Assembly (NCBI RefSeq): GCF_900048895.1
Contig: NZ_LT160639.1
Span: 789,190-853,189 of the forward strand
Origin: Neglectibacter timonensis
GTDB taxonomy: Bacteria; Bacillota; Clostridia; Oscillospirales; Acutalibacteraceae
Reading direction: 5' to 3'
Length of the DNA: 64,000 bases
Part shown: in pieces, positions 9,255 to 18,716 of the stretch
How positions within the stretch are numbered: position 1 is the stretch's first letter
How the letters are laid out: every line of letters starts with the position of its first letter
Position numbers and translations under genes: made by a program
Notes under the pieces: model-generated
The model's database searches: none
What the model saw: the letters and a program-made list of their open reading frames with translations, nothing else
What the model was told of the DNA's origin: nothing

Positions 9255-11606
9255 CTATTTGGCGTTCAATTTTTCGCGCTTGCGAATCTGCCACATGGCA
9301 AAAAGGTTGGGGGCGATACACTGAGAGGAGAAACAGCCGGCCACAACACCTGCCATCATAGGCAGGGCAAAGGAGACAACGGTCGAAATTCCAAAGGCAG
9401 CCGCCACAATCAACACCACCAGCAGAGCCAGGAATGTGGTAAGAGAGGTGAGCAGAGTGCGGCCCAGCGTCTGATTAAGGCTCAAATTCATAACATCCGT
9501 AAAGTTTACCCTGGGACCCATCTTCCGCTTGTTCTCCCTCACTCTGTCATAAATGACAATTGTGCTATTCAGCGAATAACCCAAAATGGTGAGCACTACC
9601 GCGATGAAGATATCGTTAATCGGCATGCCGAACACCACAAAGACACAGAAGGAAATCAGCACGTCATGGAGCAGTGCAACAATTGCCGTAAGACCTGCCG
9701 AGAAACCGCCGATCTTACCGAAGCGGAGCGCAATATAAACCAACAGGAATATAGCAGTAATAGCGAAGCAGACCAAACATTTCTGGAAGAACCTGGCGCC
9801 CATAGTGGCGTCTACCGAGTTTGATTCCAGCAGGTTGAAGGTGAGCTCGTCATAGGCGCTGGTCAGCGTGGAAGCCACTTCCTTCTGTTCCTCAGGCGTC
9901 ATACTCTGATTGCCTGCAAAGGAAACGGTTACCGACTTGGAGCCGGAATTGATTCCCTCATTGACAGCCACGGAGCAGTCCTTGCCCAACTCGTCCTTCA
10001 AGGTTTTCTGCACCTCATCCGCAGTGATCTCTCCACCCTCTACCGAGTAGCGGATCATGGCGCCGCCAGCAAACTGGATGTCCAGCTTCGGCACCACGAT
10101 GATGCTGGCGATGATGCCCACCAGAATCACTGCCACAGAAATGGCATAATAAACTTTCTTGTTTTCATAAAACTGGAAAGAACGGGGCTTTTGAGCCGCA
10201 GCTGCCTCACCCTCTCTGGCTCCGCCAAACAGCCACTTCTTATGCAGGCCTTTGAATCCGGCAAGAGACATGGTCATCAGTCTTGTAGCCAGCACACCCA
10301 TGATAAAGTTGGCGATGATGCCCACCAACAGGGTAAAGCCGAAGGAGAAGATGGAACCGGTGGTGGACTCACCGAATATCAGAGAAAGGATATTGCTGGG
10401 GCCAAACACGCCCATCAGCATTATCGCCACAATGGCAGTGGTAATGTTGCCGTCAAAAATAGCCCAGAAACTGCTTTGGAAACCGCGCTGCAGCGCGCCG
10501 TCCAGGGTCTTTCCATTTCTGAGTTCCTCACGGATGCGGCTTGCAGTAATCACGTTGGCATCCACACCGATACCGATGGAGAGAATCAAGCCGGCAATAC
10601 CGGGCAGCGTCATGGTAAAGGAATTAAAGAATGTGAAGAAGCCTGAAATGGCTGCAAAGCAGATGCCCAGCTGACCGGCAAGGCTGATCACAGCCACAAC
10701 GCCGGGAAGCCTGAAAACCAGAATCATCAGCACTGCGATCAGGGCGAAAGCAATAATTCCAGCCAGCATCATCGCGTCAAGAGCCTGAGAACCCAGCGTC
10801 GGGGCCAGGGAGTTGAAGTTCGAGGTCTCCAGGGCAAAGGGCAGCGCGCCGGCCTGAATCTTGGAAGCCAGAGCCGCGGCCTGTTCGCTGGTGAAGTCTC
10901 CCTCAATCACGCACTTGCCGTCGCTGATGACGGAGTTTACCGTGGGGAAGGAAATCATCACATCATCCATCCAGATGGAGATGGTCTTTCCTTTCAGCCG
11001 CTCAGTGGCCTCGGCAAACTTTTCCTTGCCGCTCTCTGAGAACTCCAGGGAGACCATGAACTGGGAGGTATCTTGGTTCACCACAGGTTCCGCCTTGACT
11101 ACGTCGGCGCCCTCCAGGATGATGTTTTCCGCAGTGGTTCCCGCCGGCGTTTTATAAACCGGGTTCCCGTCGGAACCATATTCCGTGGTCTCGTATTCCA
11201 TGCCCTCCCGGAAGGTCAGCATAGCAGTGGCGGAAAGTTCTTCAATGGCCGCCTCCGGGTCAAAATTCGCTTCGCCGCTTTTCCAGGGGAAACGGACGAT
11301 AATGCGGTTATTGGCCGCGTCGGTGTAAATTTCGTAGTCAGTGATGTTTGTCGAGACCATACGAGTCTCGATGATGGCCTTGGCCGAATCCAGCTCGGTA
11401 GCAGTGGCCTTCACATCCCCTGCGGGACTGAAGGTGGCCTCTACGCCGCCGCGGATGTCGATGCCCCAACGGATATCGCCGGCGCCCTTTATGTAGGTCT
11501 CCTTAAAATCGCCCCGCTGGCCGTACACGCCGAAAAGCGACGTATACACCAAGGCGAGAATCAACAGAGCGACTACAAAAAACACAGGTTTTTTTACTCG
11601 CTTCAT
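9255..11606 (-). CDS. secDF: Fused protein translocase subunit SecDF
   Basis: This 783-aa inner-membrane protein fuses SecD and SecF. An N-terminal TM precedes the SecD P1 periplasmic domain, starting at RWGIDIRGGVEATF. The SecD TM bundle carries GIGVDANVITASRIREE. SecF begins near residue 470, has a second extracellular domain, and has the SecF motif GYSLNSTIVIYDRVRENK. SecDF uses proton motive force to pull preproteins after SecYEG translocation. The fusion is common in Firmicutes. The start ATG has GGAGGAAAG upstream. It lies downstream of ispH-rpsA, but a terminator separates the two, so it is probably its own transcript. Confidence 0.96.
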   Translation of the reverse strand: MKRVKKPVFFVVALLILALVYTSLFGVYGQRGDFKETYIKGAGDIRWGIDIRGGVEATFSPAGDVKATATELDSAKAIIETRMVSTNITDYEIYTDAANNRIIVRFPWKSGEANFDPEAAIEELSATAMLTFREGMEYETTEYGSDGNPVYKTPAGTTAENIILEGADVVKAEPVVNQDTSQFMVSLEFSESGKEKFAEATERLKGKTISIWMDDVMISFPTVNSVISDGKCVIEGDFTSEQAAALASKIQAGALPFALETSNFNSLAPTLGSQALDAMMLAGIIAFALIAVLMILVFRLPGVVAVISLAGQLGICFAAISGFFTFFNSFTMTLPGIAGLILSIGIGVDANVITASRIREELRNGKTLDGALQRGFQSSFWAIFDGNITTAIVAIMLMGVFGPSNILSLIFGESTTGSIFSFGFTLLVGIIANFIMGVLATRLMTMSLAGFKGLHKKWLFGGAREGEAAAAQKPRSFQFYENKKVYYAISVAVILVGIIASIIVVPKLDIQFAGGAMIRYSVEGGEITADEVQKTLKDELGKDCSVAVNEGINSGSKSVTVSFAGNQSMTPEEQKEVASTLTSAYDELTFNLLESNSVDATMGARFFQKCLVCFAITAIFLLVYIALRFGKIGGFSAGLTAIVALLHDVLISFCVFVVFGMPINDIFIAVVLTILGYSLNSTIVIYDRVRENKRKMGPRVNFTDVMNLSLNQTLGRTLLTSLTTFLALLVVLIVAAAFGISTVVSFALPMMAGVVAGCFSSQCIAPNLFAMWQIRKREKLNAK

Positions 11607-11681
11607 GGGTGTCTTTCCTCCAATTTGACCGCTGGGCTTTCACACAAAAGGCGGTCAGGCTTATTTATTCGGGTACCATAC

Positions 11682-11706
11682 AAAACAGGGCAGTGAACAC
11701 TACCCT
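11682..11706 (-). terminator. Terminator of the ispH-rpsA transcript
   Basis: Read on the minus strand, ACAGGGTAGTG pairs with CACTGCCCTGT (one mismatch), followed by TTTTGT. Confidence 0.7.
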
Positions 11707-11728
11707 GTGTGTTGGCCGAGCTTAATTT

Positions 11729-13750
11729 TTATTCCTCCGAAGGGGCAGCCGCCTCTTCATCTGCTTCGGAAACGCCGCTCTCCTGGGACACATAGACTAC
11801 GGCATCCTCCGTGGATTCAGCAGCCGCTTTGTCATCTGCCTCCTGCTGTTCTTCCAGCAGCGCACGGATGGAGAGAGAAACTCTGTGCTTATCAAAATCG
11901 ATGTCCGTGATCTTTACCTTGACGATATCCCCGACCTTCAGCGCATCCTGAGGTTTTTCAATCCTGTGGTCTGCAATCTGCGAAATATGAATGAGGCCGT
12001 CAATTCCGGGGATAACATTGGCAAACGCGCCAAACTGGGTCATACCCACAACCCTGGCGTCGCAGACGGTCCCGGCGGGATACTCGTTCTTGAGCTTTTC
12101 CCAGGGATTGTCCTCCGGACGCTTGTAGCCCAGGGAAATTTTCCCGTGCTCTCGATCCAAGCCCTTGACGTACACGTCAACGGTGTCGCCCACGCTCAGC
12201 ACTTCGCTGGGATGCTTGATCCGGTTCCAGGAGAGTTCGGAAATATGGATCATGCCGTCCACACCGCCAAGGTCTACGAAGGCGCCAAAATTGGTGAGGG
12301 ATTTCACCTTGCCGGTGTACTGCTGGCCTTCCTCAATCTGCTCCCAGAATTTTTCCTGGGCAGCTTTGCGCTCCTCGCGAAGCACGCTGCGGATGGAGCC
12401 TACCGCTCTGCGGCGCTGGCGGTTGACCTCGATAATGCGGAAACGTACTTCCTTGCCCATCAATTCGTTCAGGTCTTCCCCTCTGGCTGCGGTCGCCTGG
12501 GAAGCGGGGACAAACACGCGCATCGCACCCTTGAGCACGATTACACCGCCCTTGACCACCTCGATCACTTTGCCTTCGAGCACTTCGCCGCTCTCCTGGG
12601 CCTCGGCAATCTCGTCCCAGCCCTTCATGGCGTCCACACGGCGCTTGGAGAGCATGATGGTGCCTTCCTGGTCATTTGTCTTCATGATGAGAAGATCCAT
12701 CTCGTCGCCGATTTTCACCACGTCTTCAGGCTTGACGCTCGGGTCGTTGGAAAGCTCGTTTGCGGGAATAAAACCAGCCTGCTTCCTTCCAACGTCCACA
12801 TACACTTCGGTGGGAGAAATGCCCACTACCACACCGTGTACCTTTTCGTCTGTATTTAAGCTTTTGAGGGACTCCTCAAGCATCTCCTCAAAATTCAGCT
12901 CATTGTTGTTCACTTCTGCCATGGTAACTAGTACCTCCTTTATAATGCTTGCGGGTGTGGAAGCCCCCGCAGTGATGCCAATTCTGGTCCCGGCCTCAAA
13001 GGCCGGCAGCTCGTCCGCTCCCTCAACGAGGTACGTCGGACAGTATTGCGCGCAGATATCCCTCAGCTTCGCCGTATTTGAGCTGTTTCTCCCGCCGATG
13101 ACCAACATGGCATCCGACCGCTCAGCGAGAGCCTTCGCTTCCTTCTGCCTTTTCGCAGTTGCATTACATATTGTAGCAAAAACCACGGCGTTTGTACATA
13201 CTTTTTTCAGAGTTTTTAAAGTATTCTCCCACTCCTGGGCGTTAAAAGTGGTCTGCGCAGCCACTGTAAGCGGCTTATTTGCCAGCAAAGAATTATTTTC
13301 CAGTAAATTCTGCAGCTCCAACGCATCTTTTATCACATAATGTTCCCCAACACAATGTCCAATAATGCCTTGCACCTCGGGATGACCGGAGTCGCCGAAC
13401 AGCAGGAACGTCCTGCCCTCCTCCCCCGCGCACCTGGCCAGGTCGTGAAGTTTTTTGACAAAGGGACAGGTGGCGTCCACACAGCTGAGCCCCAGTCCGG
13501 CGACACGGTCCGTCACCGATTTGGGCACACCGTGGGAGCGAATGACCAACACAGCGCCGGGAGGGGTATCTTCCGGCCGTTCCACCACACAGACGCCCCG
13601 TTCCTTTAAATCTGAAACAATCTGCGGGTTATGGATGATCGGGCCCAAGGTGGCTGCTTTTTTTCCTTCTTCCAACAAGCGATACACCGCATCCACCGCC
13701 CGGTTTACGCCGAAGCAGAAGCCTGCGGAAGAGGCCACTTCAATCTTCAA
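11729..13750 (-). CDS. ispH: Fusion of IspH (HMBPP reductase) and ribosomal protein S1
   Basis: In this 673-aa protein, residues 1-276 are IspH, the last enzyme of the MEP isoprenoid pathway. It has three cluster-binding cysteines, in GFCFG (Cys12), VDATCPF (near 95) and ATICNAT (near 193). Residues 277-673 are an S1 protein with four S1 repeats, the last two containing TNFGAFVDLGG and TQFGAFANV. The tail is acidic. Such bifunctional fusions are known in Clostridia. A strong internal Shine-Dalgarno with in-frame ATG at 12922 could also give free S1 of 397 aa. The gene follows plsC and cmk in the conserved clostridial order. Confidence 0.96.
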   Translation of the reverse strand: MKIEVASSAGFCFGVNRAVDAVYRLLEEGKKAATLGPIIHNPQIVSDLKERGVCVVERPEDTPPGAVLVIRSHGVPKSVTDRVAGLGLSCVDATCPFVKKLHDLARCAGEEGRTFLLFGDSGHPEVQGIIGHCVGEHYVIKDALELQNLLENNSLLANKPLTVAAQTTFNAQEWENTLKTLKKVCTNAVVFATICNATAKRQKEAKALAERSDAMLVIGGRNSSNTAKLRDICAQYCPTYLVEGADELPAFEAGTRIGITAGASTPASIIKEVLVTMAEVNNNELNFEEMLEESLKSLNTDEKVHGVVVGISPTEVYVDVGRKQAGFIPANELSNDPSVKPEDVVKIGDEMDLLIMKTNDQEGTIMLSKRRVDAMKGWDEIAEAQESGEVLEGKVIEVVKGGVIVLKGAMRVFVPASQATAARGEDLNELMGKEVRFRIIEVNRQRRRAVGSIRSVLREERKAAQEKFWEQIEEGQQYTGKVKSLTNFGAFVDLGGVDGMIHISELSWNRIKHPSEVLSVGDTVDVYVKGLDREHGKISLGYKRPEDNPWEKLKNEYPAGTVCDARVVGMTQFGAFANVIPGIDGLIHISQIADHRIEKPQDALKVGDIVKVKITDIDFDKHRVSLSIRALLEEQQEADDKAAAESTEDAVVYVSQESGVSEADEEAAAPSEE
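12933..12940 (-). promoter_or_regulatory. Internal Shine-Dalgarno at the IspH-S1 junction
   Basis: On the minus strand AAGGAGGT (12940-12933) lies 10 nt upstream of the ATG at 12922-12920 that begins the S1 part (MAEVNNNE). In the IspH frame the same bases encode Lys-Glu-Val. Independent initiation of S1 is likely but unproven. Confidence 0.75.
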
Positions 13751-13793
13751 ATTTTGAATAAGCTCATCTCCTTTCCGCCTGCCTGCGACAAGC

Positions 13794-14513
13794 CTATGCT
13801 TTCCTCTCGGTCTCCCCTGCCTGAGCAGAGGAACTGCCCAGATACTTCAGGGATTCTTCCCGCAGCGCGGCGATTTCACCCATGATGGTACGGCTGGCCC
13901 TTCTGAGCTGCATGCTGGAGTCGTCAGGAATCTGCAGGCGTTCAGCAGGGACAGGTTTTCCAAACTGAATGACCGTTCTGTGGAAAGGCCGGGGCAGCCT
14001 GCCGTCCTCCGCTGTGATGCACACCGGAACCACCGGCGCTTGGGTGCGGTAACACAGCAGCGCGGCGCCTGTTTTCGGCTTTTGCAGTTCCCCTGTTTTC
14101 GAGCGGTGACCCTCGATGAACACGCCCACAACGGCGTCTTCCTCCAAAAGGGTATAGGCCTCCTCCAACGCATCCGTCCCGCCCGTACCCCGCCTGACCG
14201 GAAAAGCGCCCAGCCTCCGCAGCAGGCCTCCAATAAAACCGTTGCGGAAAAGCTCCTCCTTGGCCATATAAAATACCTGCCGCTTTTGCACGATACCCAG
14301 CATCACCGGATCTTTCATGGCCACATGGTTGCTGCACAGCAGCACAGGCCCTTCTTCCGGAACATTCTCCCGCCCCAGAACGTGGATCCGGTATACGGGA
14401 AGATAAAACCAACTCAGCAGCATCCGACCAAATGCATACAGTTTTCCGGTTTTCTTCGCTTTTTTCCTCTGCGCCACAGCGCATCCATCCCTTCTGAAAA
14501 TCACTAATTTCAC
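13794..14513 (-). CDS. plsC: 1-acyl-sn-glycerol-3-phosphate acyltransferase
   Basis: This 239-aa protein has the acyltransferase motifs HX4D (NHVAMKD) and FIEGHRSKTG, a variant of the EGTR block, plus a short hydrophobic N-terminal segment. It should add the second acyl chain to lysophosphatidic acid at the membrane to make phosphatidic acid. It starts only 6 nt after the cmk stop and lies just before ispH-rpsA, so it probably belongs to the same operon. Confidence 0.93.
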   Translation of the reverse strand: MKLVIFRRDGCAVAQRKKAKKTGKLYAFGRMLLSWFYLPVYRIHVLGRENVPEEGPVLLCSNHVAMKDPVMLGIVQKRQVFYMAKEELFRNGFIGGLLRRLGAFPVRRGTGGTDALEEAYTLLEEDAVVGVFIEGHRSKTGELQKPKTGAALLCYRTQAPVVPVCITAEDGRLPRPFHRTVIQFGKPVPAERLQIPDDSSMQLRRASRTIMGEIAALREESLKYLGSSSAQAGETERKA

Positions 14514-14519
14514 GTCTGC

Positions 14520-15638
14520 TCAGAGCCGGGCCCTCACAAGCCCCTCCAACTTCGCCACCGATTCCTCAAAAGTATCTCCGGTGGTGTCCAACAGAACGGA
14601 ATCCTCCGCCGGCCTAAGGGGCGCTGCAGCCCGATGGGAGTCCTGATAATCACGCTGCTGAATATCCTTTAAAATACTTTCATACTCTACCTTTTGACCG
14701 GCTTCTTCCAACTGGCGTACCCGGCGCCGGGCCCGTTCCTCCGGGGAGGCGGTGAGAAAAATTTTCAGCTGAGCATGGGGCAGCACCACCGTACCGATGT
14801 CCCTGCCGTCCATAAGCACATTGTTTTTCTCCGCCAGATCCCGCTGCAACTGCAGCAGAAAAGAACGCACCGCGGGAATGGCCGAACAGGTGGAAGTGGC
14901 CATGGACACCTCCGGCGTACGGATTTCCCCAGTCACATCCCGGCCGCACAGGTACATCTTCTGCCCCTCCGGGGTGTGTTTCAAGCCCACTTCAATTTTG
15001 GGCAGCTCAGCCTCCACCGCCGCCCTGTCGGCGGGATCGACGCCATGGTCCAATAAATAGAGCGCCACTGTACGGTACAGCGCCCCTGTATCCACATAGA
15101 CGAAACCCAGTTCCTGCGCCGCCGCTTTGGCCACGCTGGACTTTCCCGCTCCGGCCGGGCCATCGATTGCTACCGCAAACATATCAGTCTCCTCTTTTCC
15201 ACTTGATTTCCAGCATTCTCTTCCAATATACTGAGTTTTCTCTTTTCGCGCCAAAAAATCGTCGATTCTCCGGATGTCCTCCAGATCCTTTTCCCTGCCC
15301 AGGTCAGCCTTCTGCCTGCGGATGCTCTCCAGGCTGGCCACCTGCAGACCGTATTTTTCTTCAATTTCGTCCGCAAACCAATTTTCCAGCGCCTCTACCT
15401 GTTCCCCCACGGCAAAAATACGCTTGCCGTCCTGTTCCGAAACGCGGAAGGGATATCCCTTTTCCACGAGGAGATCGGCCAGCCCGGCGGTGCAGCCGAA
15501 ATCCACATCGTGAGTTTCCTGTTTCACACCATGCAGCACCAGCCCCGCACCCGCCGTGATCCAATATTCTTTTCCGAGAAAGTCCAGTCCGTTCATCAGG
15601 CGCAGGATATCCTCCCGCCCCAGCTTTTTTTCCTCCAT
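14520..15638 (-). CDS. cmk: Nucleotidyltransferase-like domain fused to cytidylate kinase
   Basis: One uninterrupted frame of 372 aa. Residues 1 to about 150 resemble a small MNT-type nucleotidyltransferase, with ITAGAGLVLHG and DVDFG as the likely metal site. From residue 153 it is a complete Cmk of 220 aa, with P-loop DGPAGAGKSS, DTGALYR and MDGRDIGT. Cmk phosphorylates CMP and dCMP. GAGGAG 6 nt upstream of the ATG at 15182 could start free Cmk, which is the usual family length. So the long frame may be a real fusion or two adjacent genes without an intervening stop. I chose ATG 15638 over TTG 15650. Confidence 0.85.
   Translation of the reverse strand: MEEKKLGREDILRLMNGLDFLGKEYWITAGAGLVLHGVKQETHDVDFGCTAGLADLLVEKGYPFRVSEQDGKRIFAVGEQVEALENWFADEIEEKYGLQVASLESIRRQKADLGREKDLEDIRRIDDFLARKEKTQYIGRECWKSSGKEETDMFAVAIDGPAGAGKSSVAKAAAQELGFVYVDTGALYRTVALYLLDHGVDPADRAAVEAELPKIEVGLKHTPEGQKMYLCGRDVTGEIRTPEVSMATSTCSAIPAVRSFLLQLQRDLAEKNNVLMDGRDIGTVVLPHAQLKIFLTASPEERARRRVRQLEEAGQKVEYESILKDIQQRDYQDSHRAAAPLRPAEDSVLLDTTGDTFEESVAKLEGLVRARL
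15190..15195 (-). promoter_or_regulatory. Internal Shine-Dalgarno before the Cmk domain
   Basis: GAGGAG on the minus strand, 6 nt upstream of the in-frame ATG at 15182-15180 that begins MFAVAIDGPAG, the normal Cmk N-terminus. Confidence 0.65.
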
Positions 15639-15772
15639 ACAAGCCCCCAAAACCGATCAGTAAAGTTCAGCCGGACACATCATTCCGCCTAATAATCGTC
15701 TACGGTGATCCTGTAATCATCCGTCAGGACAATCCACACCTCAAACAGAACCTCCCGGCGGCCTCAAAAATT

Positions 15773-17011
15773 TTACAAAAAGCTGCCTGCCAGGTGTCCG
15801 GTGGAAAAGGCGATCTGCAGGTTGTAGCCGCCGGTATAGGCGTCGACGTCCAGCAGTTCTCCTGCAAAATAGAGGCCTTTTACCAGCTTTGACTCCATAG
15901 TGCGGGGATCCACCTCCTTGAGGCTGACCCCGCCGGAGGTGACGATAGCCTCTGCCAGGGGACGGAATCCCGAAATGCGGATGGGAAAATCCTTCAGAAG
16001 CCTGCCAAAGGCCTGCCTCTCCTCCCGGGTGATGGAATGGCAGCGGGTTTCCCCGGGGATTCCACTGCGTCTTACAGCTATGGGGATCAGCTTTTGCGGC
16101 AGCAGCTCATCCAGAGAATTGGCAAAGATTCTGTTTTTATTCTTCTCAAAATCCCGCAGCAGACGGGCATCCAGCTGAATTTCCGACAGGGCAGGCTTCA
16201 AATCAAGATGTATGGTGTACAAGCCCGCCTCCATGGGGTGCATATGGGCGGAGGCGCTGAGGATGGTCGGGCCGGAAAGCCCAAAATGGGTGAACAGCAG
16301 CTCTCCAAAATCCTCATATACCGGCTTTTTCCTGTCCTGCCTCGTCACCTTTACGCCGCAGTTGCGCAGGGATAGGCCCATCATTTGCGAGCAGTCGCCG
16401 CCCTGCTCCACCAGAGGCACCAGGGACGGCACAACAGGGCCGACCGTATGTCCCAGCGCTCTTGCCAGCCGGTAGCCGTCCCCGTTTGAGCCTGTTCCTG
16501 GATAGGAGGCGCCCCCGCAGGCCAACAGCACCGAGCCGGCGCGATACTCGCCTCTGGAGGTGCGCACCCCCAGTACCTTTCCACCTTCCGCCAGAACCGA
16601 CTGCACCGGCTCCCGCACCGCCTGCGCGCCGTTTTCCCGCGCAAATCCGGCCAACGCATCCGCAATATCGTCCGCCCTGTCGGAAACGGGAAATACCCGC
16701 CGGCCGCGTTCTGTTTTCAGCGGAATCCCCAGGTTTTCAAAAAAGCGCATGGTTTCCTCTGGAGGAAAGGCAGACAAAGCGCCGTATAAAAACTTCCCGC
16801 CCCGGGGGGTGCAGGCAATCACTTCCTGTACGGTACAGTTGTTGGTGACGTTGCACCTTCCCTTTCCGGTAATGCGCAGTTTCCTGCCCAGTTTCTCATT
16901 CTTCTCGAACACAGCGGTCCTTCGGCCGCGTTCGGCGCATACGCCTGCCGCCATCAGGCCGGCAGCCCCGCCGCCTACCACAATGACATCATAATTGTTC
17001 CCCACGCTCAA
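15773..17011 (-). CDS. BaiN/HI0933-family FAD-dependent oxidoreductase
   Basis: This 412-aa flavoprotein has an N-terminal dinucleotide-binding motif VGGGAAGLMAA, the family signature GKGRCNVTNN, and a C-terminal second FAD contact (DAYTGGYNLQIAFSTG). Members are annotated as HI0933-like or BaiN; the natural substrate is usually unknown. The start TTG overlaps the stop of the upstream RpiR gene (TTGA), implying translational coupling; GTG 17005 is an alternative. It precedes the cmk cluster, an arrangement seen in Clostridia. Confidence 0.9.
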   Translation of the reverse strand: MSVGNNYDVIVVGGGAAGLMAAGVCAERGRRTAVFEKNEKLGRKLRITGKGRCNVTNNCTVQEVIACTPRGGKFLYGALSAFPPEETMRFFENLGIPLKTERGRRVFPVSDRADDIADALAGFARENGAQAVREPVQSVLAEGGKVLGVRTSRGEYRAGSVLLACGGASYPGTGSNGDGYRLARALGHTVGPVVPSLVPLVEQGGDCSQMMGLSLRNCGVKVTRQDRKKPVYEDFGELLFTHFGLSGPTILSASAHMHPMEAGLYTIHLDLKPALSEIQLDARLLRDFEKNKNRIFANSLDELLPQKLIPIAVRRSGIPGETRCHSITREERQAFGRLLKDFPIRISGFRPLAEAIVTSGGVSLKEVDPRTMESKLVKGLYFAGELLDVDAYTGGYNLQIAFSTGHLAGSFL

Positions 17012-17880
17012 TTGTTTGCCTCATCCACCTTTTCATAAACTCCGTATTCATCCCAGATATTCTCTATCTTCCTCAGGGTATCCGCCACCTCGCCCTTTCT
17101 CCGGATCGCAACCGTAACAATCAGTGCGTTGATCAGACTGAGGGGACCCACCAGGGAATCCACAAAGGAAACCATATCGCTGCGGGCCAGCAGTACATGG
17201 GAAGCATGCCGCGCCAACGGGGACAGAGGGCTGTCCGTGATGGCAATGGTGGAGACCCCCCGGTCCGACGCATACTGCAGAGCCTTAGCAGCCTTTTTGG
17301 AATACCGGGGAAAACTGATGGCAATGATGGCGTCCCCCTCCCCGGCGTGGATCATCTGCTGCAGGATCGTGGCCTCGCTGGTAGCTTCCACCAGATGCAC
17401 TGTATCAAAGACCAGGCGGAAATAGTGGGAGAGGAAGGTAGCCAGGGCCAGAGAGCTGCCGGCTCCCAAAATGTAGACCCGCTGGGCCCGCTGCAGCGCA
17501 TCCGCCGCACGGTAGAAATCCTCCCGGTTCACCGTCTCCTTGGTCCGCCTGAGGATATCGATGTCCTGCTCCAGCACCGCGTCCAGCAGCCTTTCCGGCG
17601 CAATATTGCTGGAGGTCATCTCCAGCCGCTGTACGCTGGTGAGCTTGCTGCGGATCATCTCCTGCATGGCTTGCTGCAAGGCGGGATATCCGGAGTACCC
17701 GATTTCTGTGGCAAATCTGACCACGGTGGACTCACTGACCCCCACCGTAGCGCCCAGCCGGGAGGCAGTCATAAAGGCCACCTTATCGGAATGCTCCTCT
17801 ATATACTTGGCGATCAGGCGCTGACCCTTGGAAAAGGTAGCGCTTTTCATTTTAATTCGATCTGAAAGCTGGCTGTTCAT
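17008..17880 (-). CDS. MurR/RpiR-family regulator (HTH plus SIS domain)
   Basis: This 290-aa protein has an N-terminal RpiR HTH (about 1-80, with VGVSESTVVRFATEIGYSG) and a C-terminal SIS sugar-phosphate-binding domain (about 125-260, with YILGAGSSLALA). Such regulators respond to phosphosugars. It is coupled by a 4-nt overlap to the flavoprotein gene, so that gene is an obvious candidate target (inference). Confidence 0.92.
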   Translation of the reverse strand: MNSQLSDRIKMKSATFSKGQRLIAKYIEEHSDKVAFMTASRLGATVGVSESTVVRFATEIGYSGYPALQQAMQEMIRSKLTSVQRLEMTSSNIAPERLLDAVLEQDIDILRRTKETVNREDFYRAADALQRAQRVYILGAGSSLALATFLSHYFRLVFDTVHLVEATSEATILQQMIHAGEGDAIIAISFPRYSKKAAKALQYASDRGVSTIAITDSPLSPLARHASHVLLARSDMVSFVDSLVGPLSLINALIVTVAIRRKGEVADTLRKIENIWDEYGVYEKVDEANN

Positions 17881-17994
17881 GGCAAATTCCTTTCTCTTTC
17901 CGGGAATGCTGTCGCAAAAGCCCCCTGGCTATAGAACCTCTCAGAACGGAAGCACCTCTTTCCAAAGGCGCCGGACTTCTTTTCAGAGGCAAAC

Positions 17995-18028
17995 AAAAAT
18001 CGCCGCCGGCGCCATGCCAACGGCGATC
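17995..18028 (-). terminator. Terminator downstream of the small membrane protein
   Basis: Read on the minus strand, ATCGCCG pairs with CGGCGAT, followed by a TTTTTG run. Confidence 0.65.
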
Positions 18029-18162
18029 AACAGATTCATTTTAAGGGTTCTCCCTGCAAAAATCAAGTGACAGGGTACATTTTCCTGTTTATTTCTTACG
18101 GTTTTTGCAGGAAAACTTTTTTTGTGCTTCATCTCATCCAGTTTTTGGAAAGCACACTTCAC

Positions 18163-18702
18163 CTATTTCAGACGAAACATCCGCTTGACCTGCTCATGAA
18201 TCCGGTGCACATACAGCAAAATAAGACCGTTGAGGGCAGAATCATACAACAAAAATACCGCGTTGGCCAGCACCAGCAGCACTACCGGGGTAAAGGGTCC
18301 CAGAAAACTGATGGTCTCCAACGGAATTCCCAGGAGGTAGATTGAGATAAGGGTTTCTATGACCACTGCCGCATTGAAGACAAGAAGCTTTGCCAGAATC
18401 CGCAGTACCTTGTTTTTGACACGTCCCAGCACTGCATACAGGGCGGGGTAATAGCCAAAGAACAGCACGTAAAACAGGGCGGCTTCCCGGTCAGCTGCAA
18501 GCAGGAATGAGAGCACACTGCACACAGCATAGACGCCGAATCCCCAGGATAAACCGGACTCCACCACCACTGGAATCAAAAGACAACCTGCAATGGCGGG
18601 GATCGCCAGCGTCGCCACCGGCACCAGACCCGTCAGGAACATCAGCACTGCGGAAAGCGCCGCCACAATACCACAGAACGCCACTTTCATGGAATTTTTC
18701 AA
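18163..18702 (-). CDS. Small integral membrane protein of unknown function
   Basis: I do not recognise a specific family for this 179-aa protein. It has five or six hydrophobic segments, starting with AFCGIVAALSAVLMFLTG. The compact fold is loosely reminiscent of transporter S-components, which is weak inference. The best start is TTG 18702, with AAGGAG 8 nt upstream; ATG 18690 is next. The frame stays open upstream through the 99-bp repeat array, because the period is a multiple of three, but that extension is unlikely to be translated. Confidence 0.75.
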   Translation of the reverse strand: MKNSMKVAFCGIVAALSAVLMFLTGLVPVATLAIPAIAGCLLIPVVVESGLSWGFGVYAVCSVLSFLLAADREAALFYVLFFGYYPALYAVLGRVKNKVLRILAKLLVFNAAVVIETLISIYLLGIPLETISFLGPFTPVVLLVLANAVFLLYDSALNGLILLYVHRIHEQVKRMFRLK

Positions 18703-18716
18703 CCGTATCGCTCCTT

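Noticed and set aside
11885..13340. Long plus-strand open frames opposite ispH-rpsA
   Set aside because: They are antisense shadows of a well-supported gene with no domain or start signal.
15651..15772. A 16-codon GTG reading between the flavoprotein and cmk genes
   Set aside because: It is too short, has no homolog recognised and only a distant GGGAGG.
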